Part shown: positions 38,671 through 49,619 of the stretch, in pieces | Numbering within the stretch: the stretch's first letter is position 1 | Layout: every line of letters starts with the position of its first letter | DNA from: Symbiopectobacterium purcellii_A | Lineage (GTDB): Bacteria; Pseudomonadota; Gammaproteobacteria; Enterobacterales; Enterobacteriaceae | Direction of reading: 5' to 3' | Length of the DNA stretch: 64,000 bases | NCBI RefSeq assembly: GCF_052050035.1 | Contig: NZ_CP189882.1 | Coordinates: 496,001-560,000 of the forward strand | Notes under the pieces: generated by a model | Database searches by the model: none | What the model was told of the DNA's origin: nothing | What the model saw: only the letters and a program-made list of their open reading frames with translations | Position numbers and translations under genes: made by a program

Positions 38671-38695
38671 CGGTCTATTAAACAGACCGATTTTT
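38671..38695 (+). terminator. Rho-independent terminator after yidQ
   Basis: CGGTCT-ATTAAAC-AGACCG followed by ATTTTT. Confidence 0.85.
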
Positions 38696-38697
38696 GA

Positions 38698-39102
38698 CAG
38701 ACATACCTTTATTTATCAGCATAATAGCGCCGTTATTTCGGGGGCGTGTTGCCACCTGAGCGTCTATGGATGTGAAGTTGATGAAGCTAGACAGTCTTTC
38801 CCGCTTGTTTCACGTCAGTACAGGGGAATTTATACCCCACGCGCTTCAAAAATCTCACCGCCTGAGCCAACTTGATCAAATAGATAATGACGGTATTGAA
38901 TTGACACGTTGCGAGCGTATGCCGATGCCCCCCGCGGGTACGGTGGCTTTTCGCAAACCGACGCGTGTAAAAAGCATATGGCTCCATGCTCCTCAGAAAA
39001 TGATTGTGCTCGGGGAGGAAGAAAAAGCGCTGTGAGACGGTTAATGGTAGGCATTGACAGGCCGTGTGGCGTGCATTTCCAGTTTACGCAATTGGTTATC
39101 CC
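38698..39102. other. Gene-poor stretch between yidQ and the binding-protein gene
   Basis: The longest frame is 89 codons (38766-39035), starting MDVKLMKLDSLSRLFHVS. It has no recognisable domain or ribosome site, and overlapping frames on the other strand are just as long. I see no convincing gene. Confidence 0.4.
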
Positions 39103-39137
39103 ATAAAGTTTATACAATATAAAATATATATTTGTTA
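39103..39137. promoter_or_regulatory. Second copy of the 35-bp operator
   Basis: Exact reverse complement of 3834-3868. It ends 54 bp before the ATG of the peptide-binding protein gene, with TATACAATAT usable as a -10. Confidence 0.6.
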
Positions 39138-39311
39138 GGTTGAATTTCATTCGCTCATTTTTGTTTTTTTGATCTTCAACCAGGGGGTTTTATGTCATGG
39201 TTTACCCGTTTGTCTCGCTGGGGAGGCAACGCCCTGCTGCTTTCAGGGTGGCTGGCTGCCAGCGCACACGCTGCCACCACGCCGCAGCGCGGCGGTGCAC
39301 TGACGCTGATA

Positions 39312-39403
39312 TAGCCAACCGACTTAAAAATGATTACATCCTATGCCCTGATATGCGGCAAAGAAGCATAGCTGGCTGTTATCAAAATAATGTCGCTTGG
39401 CTA
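39312..39403 (-). mobile_element. MITE-E copy 7
   Basis: 92 bp at TA, reverse orientation, near the end of the signal-peptide region. Confidence 0.92.
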
Positions 39404-39705
39404 TACTGTCCAGTGAGCCATCCACATTGGTTTCACTCGCGACCGTCGCTCAACAAGCGATTGCGGTCAGTGGCAAAGTCACGGAAGGGCTGCTGACCTA
39501 CGATTACGACCTTAATCCACAGCCGCAGCTGGCAACATCCTGGGATATCAGCCCCGATGGCAAAACCTATACTTTTCATTTGCGTCAGGGAGTGAAATGG
39601 CACGACGGCCAGCCTTTTACTTCCGCTGACGTGGCCTATTCCATTCAGTTGCTAAAACAAATCCACCCACGAGCCAGAAGCACCTTTGCTAACGTTAACG
39701 ACATT

Positions 39706-40940
39706 AAGCGTGTTGCTTAATAGTGAAATAAGGGTGTTTCGGTGATTGAAGTAAATTTTACGCTGTTCTGAGATGGAAATTCCAAAGACCGGCGCTAAGG
39801 AGTAAGAAGGTATCATCAATAAAGGGTCTACGATTCCGTAAAATTTGGGTCATGCAACCGAGGCGCTTGATACCCGCGATGGCGTGTTCAACTGTAATAC
39901 GGATGCCCGAGATTATTTTATTTTCTTGTTTTTGTTCAGGCGATAAAGGTCTTTTTCGAGTTCCTTTTTTTGGGATTTGTGTATTAGGATGGGCTTTGTT
40001 GAATAATTTAAAATACTGATTTAAATGGGTATTATAAAATTTTAACGACTAAATTTTACTACCGTAATGCTTTTTATTGTGCTAACTATTTGATTTATCG
40101 CTCTAACAAAATACATTTTCTGTACATGCATCCCACCTAAAGAAGTTGTAAATCAAAACGTTAAATTATTCAACAAAGCCATTAGGATGCTGTTTATCTA
40201 TACCTTGAAAACCGGTATCTGCCCAGATGGTTACCTCAGGAGGAATATGGCGAATTATATCGACTTTATCGAGTAAGCGTTTATCGTGACGGCGACCATT
40301 TTTGCTCATGGGGATAAATCCAATTTGCCTTGTTTCGTCAGTCATAATAAGCCCTTTTCGAGTGGTCTGTCTTTTCTTTCCCGAATACATTTTTTTTCGC
40401 CGACGCAGATTCTTAGGCTTTTGGACAGGTCGCTCTGTCCCATCAATAAAGACGTCTTTAACTCCAGGAAAGGCGCGAAAAAATTCCTCAGCAGAGCGAA
40501 TTTGACGAGCGGGCAAAACACATTCTCGCCCCAAGGTCATCTCTAAAACCGGCAATAATATTTTTACCCAGCGACATACCCGTGTTCTATCTAAACCAAA
40601 AAGAAGTGCTTGCAAATCATAGGTCGGATAACATTTTAAATACAATAAAATAAAAAGCAGTTTATCTAATGGGGTTGGGATAAATCCTTTCTGCCCTGCA
40701 CCCATCTGCCGCTCGTGATCTTTTCGATTCTTTTTCCGATAAATCAAATAACAAGCTGAAAATTCAGCGGCTAAATTTTTCAATTCTTCGACTGATAATC
40801 CAATGATTGCTTTACATAAACGATTATCTCGTAACAACCGCTCTTTGTTGATCATTTCAAACCTTTATTCTCTAAGTTAAACCTCTTTTTATTCTCAATA
40901 GCCTGACAAAAAATGCAAGTCTCTATTCAGCAACTAGTTT
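39706..40940 (-). mobile_element. IS-A (IS5-type) full-length copy split by MITE-D
   Basis: TSD ATT (39703-39705, 40941-40943), 1,037 bp after MITE removal. This copy defines both ends of the element. The transposase runs from ATG 40855 on the minus strand and is cut at 40181 by MITE-D. Confidence 0.95.
39992..40180 (+). mobile_element. MITE-D copy 8 (variant subtype)
   Basis: 189 bp, same subtype as copy 6; 9-bp duplication ATTAGGATG, inside IS-A. Confidence 0.94.
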
Positions 40941-41700
40941 ATTAAAACCCCCGATGCGCTGACTGCCGTCTTTGAGTTATCACACCCGGCCCCTTATTTG
41001 CTGCGCGCGTTTGCCGCCGGCGAAACGCCGATTCTGCCAAAACACATTTATGACGTGCCGGGTAGCGATCCGCTGAAGAATGACAATAACAATGCGCCAG
41101 TAGGCACCGGTCCGTATATTTTCAGCGAATGGGTACGCGGCAGCCACATTGTCTATAAACGCAATCCCAACTACTGGGATCCCCCAAAACCCTATCTGGA
41201 CCAGTTGATCGTCAAGTTCTCGCCGGATGCCGTGGTGCGCACGCTGGCGCTGGAAACCGGTGATGCGGACATCGCTTACCGAACGCCTGTTGCACTGAGT
41301 GAAATTGCCCGTTTGAAGAAAGAGGGTAAGCTGGGCTTTGACACTAAAGGGAACAATTACTCCTACAGCGTCGCATCGCTGCAATTCAATCTGGATGACA
41401 ATATTTTCAAAGACCTGCGTGTGCGCCAGGCGTTTTCTCACGCCATTGACAGGGATGCACTGGTGCGCATTGCCTACTTCGGTCTGGCGACGCCCACGGC
41501 ATCTCCCGTTGCCCCCGGTTTGAAAACCTTCCACGATCCGTCGCCGACCCCGTACCCCTTCGATCTGGCGGCCGCCAACCGCCTGCTGGATGAAGCCGGA
41601 TACCCGCGCGGCGCAGACGGCACTCGCTTTAGCATCACGCTGGACTACAACACCTATGACGATGCTTTCCGTCGTATCGCCGATTTCACACGGGCAGCAT

Positions 41701-41889
41701 GGCTTTGTTGAATAATTTAACCGTTTGATTTACATCTTCTTTAGTTAGAATGCATTTACAGAGAATGTATTTTGTTAGAACGACAAATCAAATAGTTAGC
41801 ACAATAAAAAGCATTCCGAGAGGAAAAATTAGTCGTTGAAATTTTATAATGCTTATATAAATCAGTATCTTAAATTATTCAACAAAGCC
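41701..41889 (-). mobile_element. MITE-D copy 9
   Basis: 189 bp, 9-bp duplication GGGCAGCAT, in the binding-protein gene. Confidence 0.94.
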
Positions 41890-42335
41890 GGGCAGCATTG
41901 GCAAAAATTGGGGTTGCAGTAACGCTGCGTTCATCGGACATTTCATCGCACACCAAACGAGTGTACAACGATCGCGACTTTGCGCTGGCGTTAAACATGT
42001 TTGCCAACTTGTACGATCCAACCGCAGGCGTACAGCGTCTCTACTGGTCGAAGAACTACCGCGTCGGCTTACCGTTCTCAAACACCTCGCACTACGTTAA
42101 CCCCGAAGTCGATCGCCTGCTGGAAGCCGCGCAGACGGAGAACGACAACAAGCGTGTTGCTTAATAGTGAAATAAGGGTGTTTCGGTGATTGAAGTAAAT
42201 TTTACGCTGTTCTGAGATGGAAATTCCAAAGACCGGCGCTAAGGAGTAAGAAGGTATCATCAATAAAGGGTCTACGATTCCGTAAAATTTGGGTCATGCA
42301 ACCGAGGCGCTTGATACCCGCGATGGCGTGTTCAA

Positions 42336-43644
42336 GAGACTGTAAAATAATCTGTGTAAATGGCATTTTGAGGAAAACCTTCAAAGGATAACAAAATGCC
42401 TATCAGCAACGAACTTATTGACCAACTGCTTCAAGATTGTCACTCCCCTCAGGATCTGCTGGGTGAATCAGGCCTACTCAAGGTGCTGACTAAAAGACTG
42501 GCGGAACGGGTTCTTCAAGCTGAGATGGAGATGCACCTTGGGTATGCTAAGCATGACCCGGCAGGTAATCATTCAGGCAACTCCCGCAATGGCAAGACAT
42601 CCAAGAGCGTACGTAGCCAAAATGGGGAGATCGAGCTCGATATTCCGCGCGACCGCAACAGTACCTTCGAGCCGACACTGATCGGTAAGAACGAAAAACA
42701 GCTTAACGGCTTCGATGACCGCATTATTTCTCTCTATTCCAGAGGGTTATCAACCCGTGATATTCAGGCACACTTTAAAGAAGTCTACGGGGTCGATGTT
42801 TCCGCTGGCTTCATTTCTCAAGTGACCAATGCTGTGATGGATGAAGTTAAGCGCTGGCAGCAACGGCCGCTGGATGCGCTTTATCCCATTGTTTACCTTG
42901 ACTGTATTGTTGTCAAAAGCCAGGACGGCGGAGCCGTGGCCAACAAGTCTGTTTATCTGGCCCTCGGCGTCAACGGCCAGGGCGAAAAAGAGCTGCTGGG
43001 GCTATGGATAGCCAAAACTGAGGGGGCCAAGTTCTGGTTATCTGTGATGACAGAACTGAAAAATCGTGGGCTAAAGGACATCTTCGTCGCCTGCTGCGAT
43101 GGCCTGAAAGGCTTTCCTGATGCCATTGAAGCTGTTTACCCGCATACGCGGGTACAGCTCTGCATTGTGCATCAGGTGCGGAACTCGCTGCGCTACGTCG
43201 GCTGGAAAGAGCGTAAGGCCGTTGCTGCTGACCTGCGCACCATCTATAGTTCCGCAACGCTAGAGGGCGCTGAAGAGGCCCTGGATGCCTTCGCGGCCAA
43301 ATGGGATGAGCAGTTCCCGACGATCAGCCCGTCGTGGAGAAATAATTGGGAACGTCTCATCGTCATTTTTGACTTTCCGCCGGAGATCCGCAAGGTTATC
43401 TACACCACCAACGCGATAGAGTCGTTAAATGCTTCATTGCGCAAGATAACGAAAACGCGACGAATATTTCCAACGGATGACTCGGTGATAAAATTACTCT
43501 ATCTAGCCTTGCATAATATCTCTGCTAAATGGACCTTGCCAATCAGAGACTGGAAACCTGCTATGAGCCAATTCATGTTGATGTATGGAGAACGAATCTC
43601 CGGTTAAGCAATGGAGCCATTTACACAAAATTCTTTACAGACTC
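42336..43644 (+). mobile_element. IS-B (IS256 family), complete copy
   Basis: 1,309 bp with both termini. Flanks TTCAA and TTTTGTTC do not match as a duplication; a short deletion accompanied or followed insertion. Confidence 0.95.
42396..43607 (+). CDS. IS256-family transposase, intact
   Basis: 403 aa. It differs from the copies at 5850 and 30339 by a few residues (for example RVLQAEMEM, GKNEKQ) and shares GKNEKQ with the fragment at 9014, so two sub-lineages are present. All catalytic residues kept. Confidence 0.95.
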   Translation: MPISNELIDQLLQDCHSPQDLLGESGLLKVLTKRLAERVLQAEMEMHLGYAKHDPAGNHSGNSRNGKTSKSVRSQNGEIELDIPRDRNSTFEPTLIGKNEKQLNGFDDRIISLYSRGLSTRDIQAHFKEVYGVDVSAGFISQVTNAVMDEVKRWQQRPLDALYPIVYLDCIVVKSQDGGAVANKSVYLALGVNGQGEKELLGLWIAKTEGAKFWLSVMTELKNRGLKDIFVACCDGLKGFPDAIEAVYPHTRVQLCIVHQVRNSLRYVGWKERKAVAADLRTIYSSATLEGAEEALDAFAAKWDEQFPTISPSWRNNWERLIVIFDFPPEIRKVIYTTNAIESLNASLRKITKTRRIFPTDDSVIKLLYLALHNISAKWTLPIRDWKPAMSQFMLMYGERISG

Positions 43645-44457
43645 TTTTGTTCAGGCGATAAAGGTCTTTTTCGAGTTCCTTTTTTTGGGATTTGTGTATT
43701 AGGATGCTGTTTATCTATACCTTGAAAACCGGTATCTGCCCAGATGGTTACCTCAGGAGGAATATGGCGAATTATATCGACTTTATCGAGTAAGCGTTTA
43801 TCGTGACGGCGCCCATTTTTGCTCATGGGGATAAATCCAATTTGCCTTGTTTCGCCAGTCATAATAAGCCCTTTTCGAGTGGTCTGTCTTTTCTTTCCCG
43901 AATACATTTTTTTTCGCCGACGCAGATTCTTAGGCTTTTGGACAGGTCGCTCTGTCCCATCAATAAAGACGTCTTTAACTCCAGGAAAGGCGCGAAAAAA
44001 TTCCTCAGCAGAGCGAATTTGACGAGCGGGCAAAACACATTCTCGCCCCAAGGTCATCTCTAAAACCGGCAATAATATTTTTACCCAGCGACATACCCGT
44101 GTTCTATCTAAACCAAAAAGAAGTCCTTGCAAATCATAGGTCGGATAACATTTTAAATACAATAAAATAAAAAGCAGTTTATCTAATGGGGTTGGGATAA
44201 ATCCTTTCTGCCCTGCACCCATCTGCCGCTCGTGATCTTTTCGATTCTTTTTCCGATAAATCAAATAACAAGCTGAAAATTCAGCGGCTAAATTTTTCAA
44301 TTCTTCGACTGATAATCCAATGATTGCTTTACATAAACGATTATCTCGTAACAACCGCTCTTTGTTGATCATTTCAAACCTTTATTCTCTAAGTTAAACC
44401 TCTTTTTATTCTCAATAGCCTGACAAAAAATGCAAGTCTCTATTCAGCAACTAGTTT

Positions 44458-44567
44458 AATGGTTGGAGAAGATCCCCTGCCCTGTCATCCATATCATGAA
44501 TGAAAGCACCGTTGACGAAGCCGTAAGCGATATAGCGTCACAGTGGGCGTTGAACCCGCCCGTTTGA
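44458..44567 (+). pseudogene. P-loop nucleotide kinase-like protein, 3' fragment
   Basis: Starts with AAT at the IS-A edge and reads WLEKIPCPVIHIMNESTVDEAVSDIASQWAL to TGA 44567. This is the expected continuation of the fragment at 7565-7783 (RHKQ-WLEKIPCPV), giving the WL...PV.I segment usual at the end of such small kinases. It faces fklB. Confidence 0.68.
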
Positions 44568-44621
44568 ACCGTCTTTATCAGGATTTGCAGGGAGCATCAT
44601 TCAACGCCCCCTGCGCCTGCA

Positions 44622-45242
44622 TTAGAGGATTTCCAGCAGTTCAACTTCAAAAATCAGCGCGCTGAACGGCGGAATGGATGCACCTGCACCACGTTCGCCA
44701 TACGCCAGGTTATGCGGAATATAAAGTTCCCATTTGGAACCGACCGGCATAAGCGTCAGCGCTTCAATCCAGCCAGGAATAACGCCGCTCACCGGAAACT
44801 CTGCCGGCTGTCCACGCTGCACGGAGCTATCGAACACGCTGCCATCGATCAGGCGACCCGTATAGTGTACACGCACACGATCTTGACGTGCGGGGATAGC
44901 CCCTTCACCTTGGGTCAGCACGCGGAATTGCAAACCGGACTCCGTCTGGTTAACGCCGTCTTTACCGGCGTTGTCTGCCAGGAAATTTTGCCCTTCAACA
45001 GCCAACGCTTGCTGGTTTTCACGGCGCACCGCATCAGCACGTTCATGAATTTCACGCAGCGCGCGATGTACAACATCCACAGGAACGGCGGGCGCATTAC
45101 CTGCCAGTGCATCACGCAGACCTGCCACCAGGGCTTCAGGGATCAGCCCTTCCAGGCCAGATTCTTGCAACTGTTGGCCAACCTGCAAACCAATACCGTA
45201 ACTGGCCTGCGCCTCAACGCTCTCATAAGAAGGGGTGCTCAT
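44622..45242 (-). CDS. fklB: FKBP-type peptidyl-prolyl isomerase FklB (FKBP22)
   Basis: 206 aa. N-terminal dimerisation/helical domain (ASYGIGLQVGQQLQESGLEGL) and C-terminal FKBP domain (about 110-206: VHYTGRLIDGSVFDSS, GVIPGWIEALTLMPVGSKWELYIPHNLAYG, IPPFSALIFEVELLEI). Catalyses cis-trans isomerisation of prolyl bonds. Intact, normal length, divergent from ytfB as in other enterobacteria. Confidence 0.96.
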   Translation of the reverse strand: MSTPSYESVEAQASYGIGLQVGQQLQESGLEGLIPEALVAGLRDALAGNAPAVPVDVVHRALREIHERADAVRRENQQALAVEGQNFLADNAGKDGVNQTESGLQFRVLTQGEGAIPARQDRVRVHYTGRLIDGSVFDSSVQRGQPAEFPVSGVIPGWIEALTLMPVGSKWELYIPHNLAYGERGAGASIPPFSALIFEVELLEIL

Positions 45243-45326
45243 GGATGTTCCTCATTGTGTAAAAAAATGAAAACGCAGCATAACAGCGCTGGACGGCAGG
45301 GTAAAATCTTCTGTGCGATCGTTATA

Positions 45327-45368
45327 CCCGTCATACTTGCACGTTGCAGAGGCGTTGGCAGGGCGCAG
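45327..45368. repeat. Degenerate enterobacterial intergenic repeat (tentative)
   Basis: TACCCGTCATACTTGCACGT and the following GTTGCAG resemble a dispersed repeat found between genes in several Enterobacterales. Only one half is seen. The rest of the 345-bp fklB-ytfB interval holds promoters at best. Confidence 0.3.
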
Positions 45369-45588
45369 GACTGCGAAAATCGGAGCACAGCCAAAAAAAT
45401 CGGCGCTGTCAGTATGAAAGGCGAGCGAATACCATGCCCTATTCTATACTAAGGGTTCCACTTTCTTTCAAATTTGTTACCTTAAGCATCAACACGTTAG
45501 CGATTATGACTCTTGTATTACTTTCGTTGGCGCGTTACCTATATACTGGGCAGCTTTACAGGTTGCTATCGTTGCAAGAGAGGTCACC

Positions 45589-46254
45589 ATGGGCAGAATC
45601 GCGCCCAGGAAACGAGTAGCCCTCGCAAGGGATTATCAAGCGCTGATTCGCAGCGTTCTACGCGTTCTTCCGCGTTTGCCTTTGGCTCGGGCTGAAAAAC
45701 AGCGTAATGCGTCCTCTCTCCCCCTGTCAGCACTGCGTGAGCGCGTGCGTGACGCCTTGAGAGGGCTGTGGCATCACCCTGATAGCTACCACTGGATGGA
45801 TCCGCTGCCTGCCTTCCACCGCCGTGCGATTCTGATTGCCTTCGCACTGCTGCTGATCGCACTGCTGTGGCCCTATTCGCCGTCAACATCGCGCACTCCG
45901 CCATCAGCGACCCCCATCACCCTGAGTGAATCAGCCCCGATGCACGCCAACCTCGCTGATAACACGTCCGCGCCGGTAGAGCACACTGCGCCGGCCTGGC
46001 AGACCTATCCGATTGCCGCAGGACAAACGCTGGCGCAGTTGTTCAGGGATAATAACCTACCCGTCAACGATGTTTTTGCAATGGCTCAGGTGGAAGGAAG
46101 GGACAAGCCGCTGAGCAACCTGCGTGCCGGGCAACAGGTCAAACTGCGGCTCAATCCACAGGGAATGGTGTCTGAACTGGAGATTGAAACCGCGGATGGC
46201 CAGCAGGTGCATTTCACCCGCCAATCCGATGGCGTATTTCTTCGCACGCGTTAA
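45589..46254 (+). CDS. ytfB: Cell-division/opacity-associated protein YtfB (OapA family)
   Basis: 221 aa. Cytoplasmic basic N-terminus, one membrane helix (AILIAFALLLIALLWPY, about 83-99), a Pro/Ser/Thr-rich linker and a C-terminal OapA/LysM-like domain (WQTYPIAAGQTLAQLFRDNNLPVNDVFAMAQVEG, NLRAGQQVKLRLN). E. coli YtfB binds glycan and localises to the septum. AGAGAGG lies before ATG 45589. Intact. Confidence 0.88.
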   Translation: MGRIAPRKRVALARDYQALIRSVLRVLPRLPLARAEKQRNASSLPLSALRERVRDALRGLWHHPDSYHWMDPLPAFHRRAILIAFALLLIALLWPYSPSTSRTPPSATPITLSESAPMHANLADNTSAPVEHTAPAWQTYPIAAGQTLAQLFRDNNLPVNDVFAMAQVEGRDKPLSNLRAGQQVKLRLNPQGMVSELEIETADGQQVHFTRQSDGVFLRTR

Positions 46255-46261
46255 GGTTGCT

Positions 46262-46639
46262 TCAGGCGCTACACTGCGCGAGCAGAAAATCGCGCAGTAC
46301 CTGCGCATGATTGCGCTGCGGCTCTTTGCTGGCATAGAGCAATGTGACTTCACCCGAGCACGCTAACACCGACGTAATGACTTGCCAATGGCGTTGTTGT
46401 GCCAGTTCGGCGCAATACTGCGTAACAAAAGTGTCCCACGCGTCTGGCGCTGCGTGGAATGCCTGACGCAGTGCCGTGCTGGGCGCAACCTCTTTAAGCC
46501 ACTGAGCGCCTTCCGGTCGCGCTTTTCGAACACCGCGTTGCCAAAGCCGATCCACCAGAAACGCGGGGTGAGCAAAAGGTGAGTGCACATCATAAACCCG
46601 CTGTAAGTGAATACGCGGTACATCAATGGCTGTGGACAT
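46262..46639 (-). CDS. DUF488 family protein (YeaO-like)
   Basis: 125 aa. Core motifs are RVYDVHSPFAHPAFLVDRLWQRGVRK, WLKEVAPSTALRQAFH and LLYASKEPQRNHAQVL, characteristic of DUF488. The family is small, soluble and of unknown biochemical role. It converges with ytfB (stop codons 7 bp apart). Intact. Confidence 0.82.
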   Translation of the reverse strand: MSTAIDVPRIHLQRVYDVHSPFAHPAFLVDRLWQRGVRKARPEGAQWLKEVAPSTALRQAFHAAPDAWDTFVTQYCAELAQQRHWQVITSVLACSGEVTLLYASKEPQRNHAQVLRDFLLAQCSA

Positions 46640-46720
46640 AGCGAGAACCTCCCGTCATAAACCGGGTTAGCATACGCCCAATTCCCTTTGCAGTGCTGAC
46701 TGATCGCCCCTAAAACGCAA

Positions 46721-46746
46721 AACACCGACCCGAAGGTCGGCGTTTC
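46721..46746 (-). terminator. Rho-independent terminator of the rpsF-rplI operon
   Basis: ACGCCGACC-TTCG-GGTCGGTG followed by TTTT on the minus strand. Confidence 0.85.
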
Positions 46747-46785
46747 ACGCATAACGCTCAGCGCCCGAAGGCACCGTGGCATTGC

Positions 46786-47235
46786 TTATTCAGCAACAAC
46801 CAGCACGTTCAGCGTAGCGAACACATCGCTGTGAACCTGGAAGTTAACTTCGTGGTCGCCCAGCGTACGCAGTACGCCGTTCGGCAGCCGAACTTCGCTT
46901 TTTGCGATAGCAACGCCAGCAGCAGTGACAGCATCAGCGATGTCACGCGTACCTATAGAACCGAACAGTTTACCTTCGTCGCCCGCTTTGGACGCCAGGG
47001 TAACGGTACCCAGTTCAGTCAGTTGCGCAGCACGCGCTTGAGCAGCAGCCAGAACGTCAGCCAGTTTGGCTTCCAGTTCTGCGCGACGCGCTTCGAAGAA
47101 CTCAACGTTTTTCTTGGTTGCCGGCACAGCTTTGCCCTGCGGAACCAGGAAGTTACGAGCATAGCCCGCTTTAACGTTTACCTGATCACCCAGGCTGCCC
47201 AGGTTTGCTACTTTATCAAGCAGAATAACTTGCAT
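46786..47235 (-). CDS. rplI: 50S ribosomal protein L9
   Basis: 149 aa: MQVILLDKVANLGSLGDQVNVKAGYARNFLVPQGKA (rRNA-binding N domain), a long connecting helix and the C domain ending FATLNVLVVAE. It binds 23S rRNA at the base of the L1 stalk. Last gene of the rpsF operon; intact. Confidence 0.98.
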   Translation of the reverse strand: MQVILLDKVANLGSLGDQVNVKAGYARNFLVPQGKAVPATKKNVEFFEARRAELEAKLADVLAAAQARAAQLTELGTVTLASKAGDEGKLFGSIGTRDIADAVTAAGVAIAKSEVRLPNGVLRTLGDHEVNFQVHSDVFATLNVLVVAE

Positions 47236-47276
47236 TACCTTATCCTCTCAAAGTCTCGTTAGTGGACTGTGGCCGA

Positions 47277-47829
<553 letters not shown>

Positions 47830-47834
47830 GGCAA

Positions 47835-48227
47835 TTACTCTTCAGAATCCCCAGCTTCAGCATCATCACCGGCTTCAGCGTATTCATCACGACGCTCACG
47901 GCGTTCGTCTTTCGCTTTCACCATCGGAGACGCTTCAGTTACAGCGTGTTTGGTACGCATAACCATGCTGCGGATAACGGCATCGTTGAAGCGGAAGTTA
48001 GTTTCCAGCTCATCGATCACTTCCTGCGGTGCTTCAACGTTCAGCAGAACGTAGTGAGCCTTGTGCAGTTTGTTGATGGGGTAAGCCAGCTGACGGCGGC
48101 CCCAGTCTTCCAGACGGTGGATCTTGCCTTCTGCACCAGTGATAGCACCAGTGTAGCGCTCGATCATGCCCGGAACCTGTTCGCTTTGGTCAGGATGGAC
48201 CATAAATACGATTTCGTAATGACGCAT
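47835..48227 (-). CDS. rpsF: 30S ribosomal protein S6
   Basis: 130 aa: MRHYEIVFMVHPDQSEQVPGMIERYT, LAYPINKLHKAHYVLLNVEAP and MRTKHAVTEASPM, with a Glu/Asp-rich tail that can be glutamylated by RimK in relatives. First gene of the operon, preceded by GGAGC. Intact. Confidence 0.98.
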   Translation of the reverse strand: MRHYEIVFMVHPDQSEQVPGMIERYTGAITGAEGKIHRLEDWGRRQLAYPINKLHKAHYVLLNVEAPQEVIDELETNFRFNDAVIRSMVMRTKHAVTEASPMVKAKDERRERRDEYAEAGDDAEAGDSEE

Positions 48228-48244
48228 CGAATAGCTCCTTACGG

Positions 48245-48318
48245 ATTTTTCAGCCTCCTGTCAGGGTCAGCCGCGGCCCATGGAAGCAAGGAACGTGTGT
48301 GTATGCGGCTGAAAAAAT
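48245..48318 (-). promoter_or_regulatory. rpsF leader hairpin (probable S6:S18 autoregulatory site)
   Basis: Inverted ends ATTTTTTCAGCC / GGCTGAAAAAT enclose a GC-rich arm with CCGCGG just before the rpsF ribosome site. Enterobacterial rpsF leaders carry an S6:S18-binding hairpin in this place. The remaining DNA to 48587 holds no gene I can support. Confidence 0.5.
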
Positions 48319-48739
48319 GACGCGTCAGTATACTTACCCCTGTTAATAAGCGCAAGGCGTTCTCTCACCGTTTTGTCATGAGCGTCTGTGCCGCTTTTGG
48401 GAAACCAAACTTACAAAAAACAATACAAATAACGTATTATTAACGAGTTAGCGCCAATAATCGTGATATATCTCTCAGTTACCCGACACGACTGTTTGCC
48501 AGTATCAGCGTCAACGTCGACAATTTTTATCATCCAATCCGGGCGGCTCTCTCCAGCGGAACCGTTGTTCAGCAACGATGACATGCCATGATAAAAAACC
48601 AAACTCTTCACTATGCGAGTCAGGCCCAACGCCTGCTGGAAAAGCAGCGAAAAGCGCGTTTTTACCCTGCTTTCCATCTCGAGCCCCCCACGGGCTGGAT
48701 GAACGATCCGAACGGGTTGGCGTACTGTGATGGCCGTTA

Positions 48740-49619
48740 TAGCCAAGCGACTTAATTTTGATTACACCATATGGACTGAGAACAAACTCTCTGTATCGCA
48801 ACCCATCTCTCTTTTTTTGCTTTTTGCTTGTGCCCATTTATGCTCAATTGGGTTAAGATCTGGCGAATATGTAGGCAAATACTCCACCATATACCCTGCA
48901 TCGATGATGACTTGTTGAATATTATGTTTTTTGTGAAAAGTGGCATTGTCCATCATGATTACACTGTTTTTAGGGAGTACTGGGATAAGGACTTGTGTGA
49001 CCCAGGCATAGAAAACATCGCTGTTAATATTGATATCAAATAATCCGATAGCAAACAGCGTTGTGCCTAATAAAGCGCCGATAACATTTGTTCTTCCCCT
49101 AGCTCCCCAGTTCTTCAGGCCAAAACACCGTTGACCTTTTGGGGAATAGCCGTGAGTCCGTGGGGCATCGTGTGAAAAACCACTTTCATCAATAAAAACA
49201 ATAGGTTTACCTTCTTTTTCATACTGTTGTTTTTTTTGTTGAAATCCCTGCCGGGCGTTTTCGTCGGCTTTCGGATGACGTAGAGTTTTTTTTATAGGTC
49301 AATCCCAGCTTTTTAAGCGCTTGCCAAATGGCCTTCTGACAAACGCCAAAACGCTCTGCACGCTCTTTTTGGTAAGCATCTGGATATTGTTCAACATCTT
49401 TTATCAACTCGGATTTATCGATCTTTCGCTGACGCGTGGTCGATGCTTTTGACTCTATTTGATTAATCCAACGCGATACAGAGGCAGGGCCAATCCGAAA
49501 TTGCTTCGCTGTTTCTCGGATACTCAACCCTTCGTTTTTCCGTGTAGATATCACTTTACGTCTAAAATCAATTGAATAGCTCATTTAAATAATGTAATCA
49601 AAATTAAGTCGTTTAGCTA
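48740..49619 (-). mobile_element. IS-C (IS630 family) copy 8, complete
   Basis: 880 bp, A8 tract, ORF1 49219-49584. The left flank is scrB and the right flank is the truncated IS630 copy 9. Confidence 0.95.

Larger units (their letters stand above)
39192..42149 (+). pseudogene. ABC peptide-binding protein (SBP_bac_5), 5' part with three insertions
   Basis: DppA/OppA-like periplasmic receptor. Signal peptide MSWFTRLSRWGGNALLLSGW to SAHA-A, then SSEPSTLVSLATVAQQAIAVSGKVTEGLL, SWDISPDGKTYTFHLRQGVKWHDG, PVGTGPYIFSEWVRGSHIVYKRNPNYWD and LRVRQAFSHAIDRDALV. MITE-E at 39312, IS-A at 39706 (TSD ATT) and MITE-D at 41701 interrupt it. At 42149 the frame stops at a second IS-A. All four breaks are clean insertions; 476 codons remain in one frame and the last 59 are at 4677-4859. 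It was probably controlled by the GntR protein through the shared operator. Confidence 0.88.
42150..44457 (-). mobile_element. IS-A (IS5-type) recombinant copy holding IS256
   Basis: Right end at 42150 next to AAC, left end at 44457 next to AAT. The unequal triplets show that its two halves come from two insertions. IS256 (42336-43644) is inside, with about 39 bp of IS-A missing at the insertion point and no 8-bp duplication. The transposase N-terminal 241 codons (from 44372) are intact. Confidence 0.93.

Noticed and set aside
38766..39035. 89-codon frame after yidQ
   Set aside because: No ribosome site or domain, and equally long frames overlap it on the other strand.
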